Source: Chelonoidis abingdonii
Lineage: Eukaryota; Chordata; Testudines; Testudinidae
Assembly (NCBI RefSeq): GCF_003597395.2
Contig: NC_133770.1
Span: 83,883,708 to 83,947,707, forward strand
Direction of reading: 5' to 3'
Length of the DNA stretch: 64,000 bases
The first letter of the stretch is position 1. The stretch itself is not shown here. The text below holds more notes on this DNA, generated by a model, which saw only the letters and a program-made list of their open reading frames with translations, ran no database searches and was not told the DNA's origin.

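Noticed and set aside
1..64000. CRISPR arrays, operons, ribosome binding sites, tRNA or rRNA genes
   Set aside because: The sequence is an intron-rich vertebrate gene; I saw no array of identical direct repeats with spacers and no tRNA or rRNA-like sequence.

Overview
The window is vertebrate genomic DNA holding one large plus-strand gene that runs off both ends. It is the ortholog of DNAJC13 (RME-8), the endosomal J-domain protein that recruits Hsc70 and works with SNX1/retromer and the WASH complex. I place 43 coding exons plus one candidate 15-nt optional microexon. All junctions keep one open frame with no stop codon, and the exons encode about 1,772 residues. By my recollection of the human protein (2,243 aa) these are roughly residues 49-1820. 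The first coding exon(s) with most of the N-terminal PH-like region lie upstream, and the last ~420 residues lie downstream.

The repeats point to a reptile, most likely a turtle: a degraded but structurally complete DIRS-type tyrosine-recombinase retrotransposon, CR1 LINE tails, hAT-like MITEs with 8-bp target duplications, TA-flanked MITEs, palindromic MITEs and Penelope-like fragments. I cannot name the species.

Layout: 1-15787 holds exons 1-15, covering the N-terminal region and the first armadillo-like stretch. Intron 1 has a hAT MITE and intron 5 a Penelope-like inverted repeat. Intron 9 has a nest of several MITEs. 15788-23660 is intron 15, the largest, and most of it is the ~5.95-kb DIRS element. 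23661-33213 holds exons 16-24 (first IWN motif, the residue matching human N855, start of the GYF-like domain). 33214-44034 has a CR1 tail in intron 24, then exons 25-30. 44035-47426 holds exons 31-33, which encode the J domain with its HPD motif. 47427-64000 holds exons 34-43; introns 33, 36, 41 and 42 carry several DNA-transposon and LTR-like remnants.

No bacterial-type features (operons, CRISPR, ribosome sites), rRNA, tRNA or convincing small RNA genes are present. Apart from the DIRS element's broken coding regions, every other long open frame is either an exon read through into intron or a chance frame in GC-rich or palindromic repeat DNA. The most unusual structures are the near-perfect inverted repeat with hammerhead-ribozyme-like cores just upstream of exon 6, the complete DIRS end architecture (inverted terminal repeats plus internal complementary region) 44 bp after exon 15, a possible conserved microexon, a GC-AG intron, and an unidentified repeat present twice.
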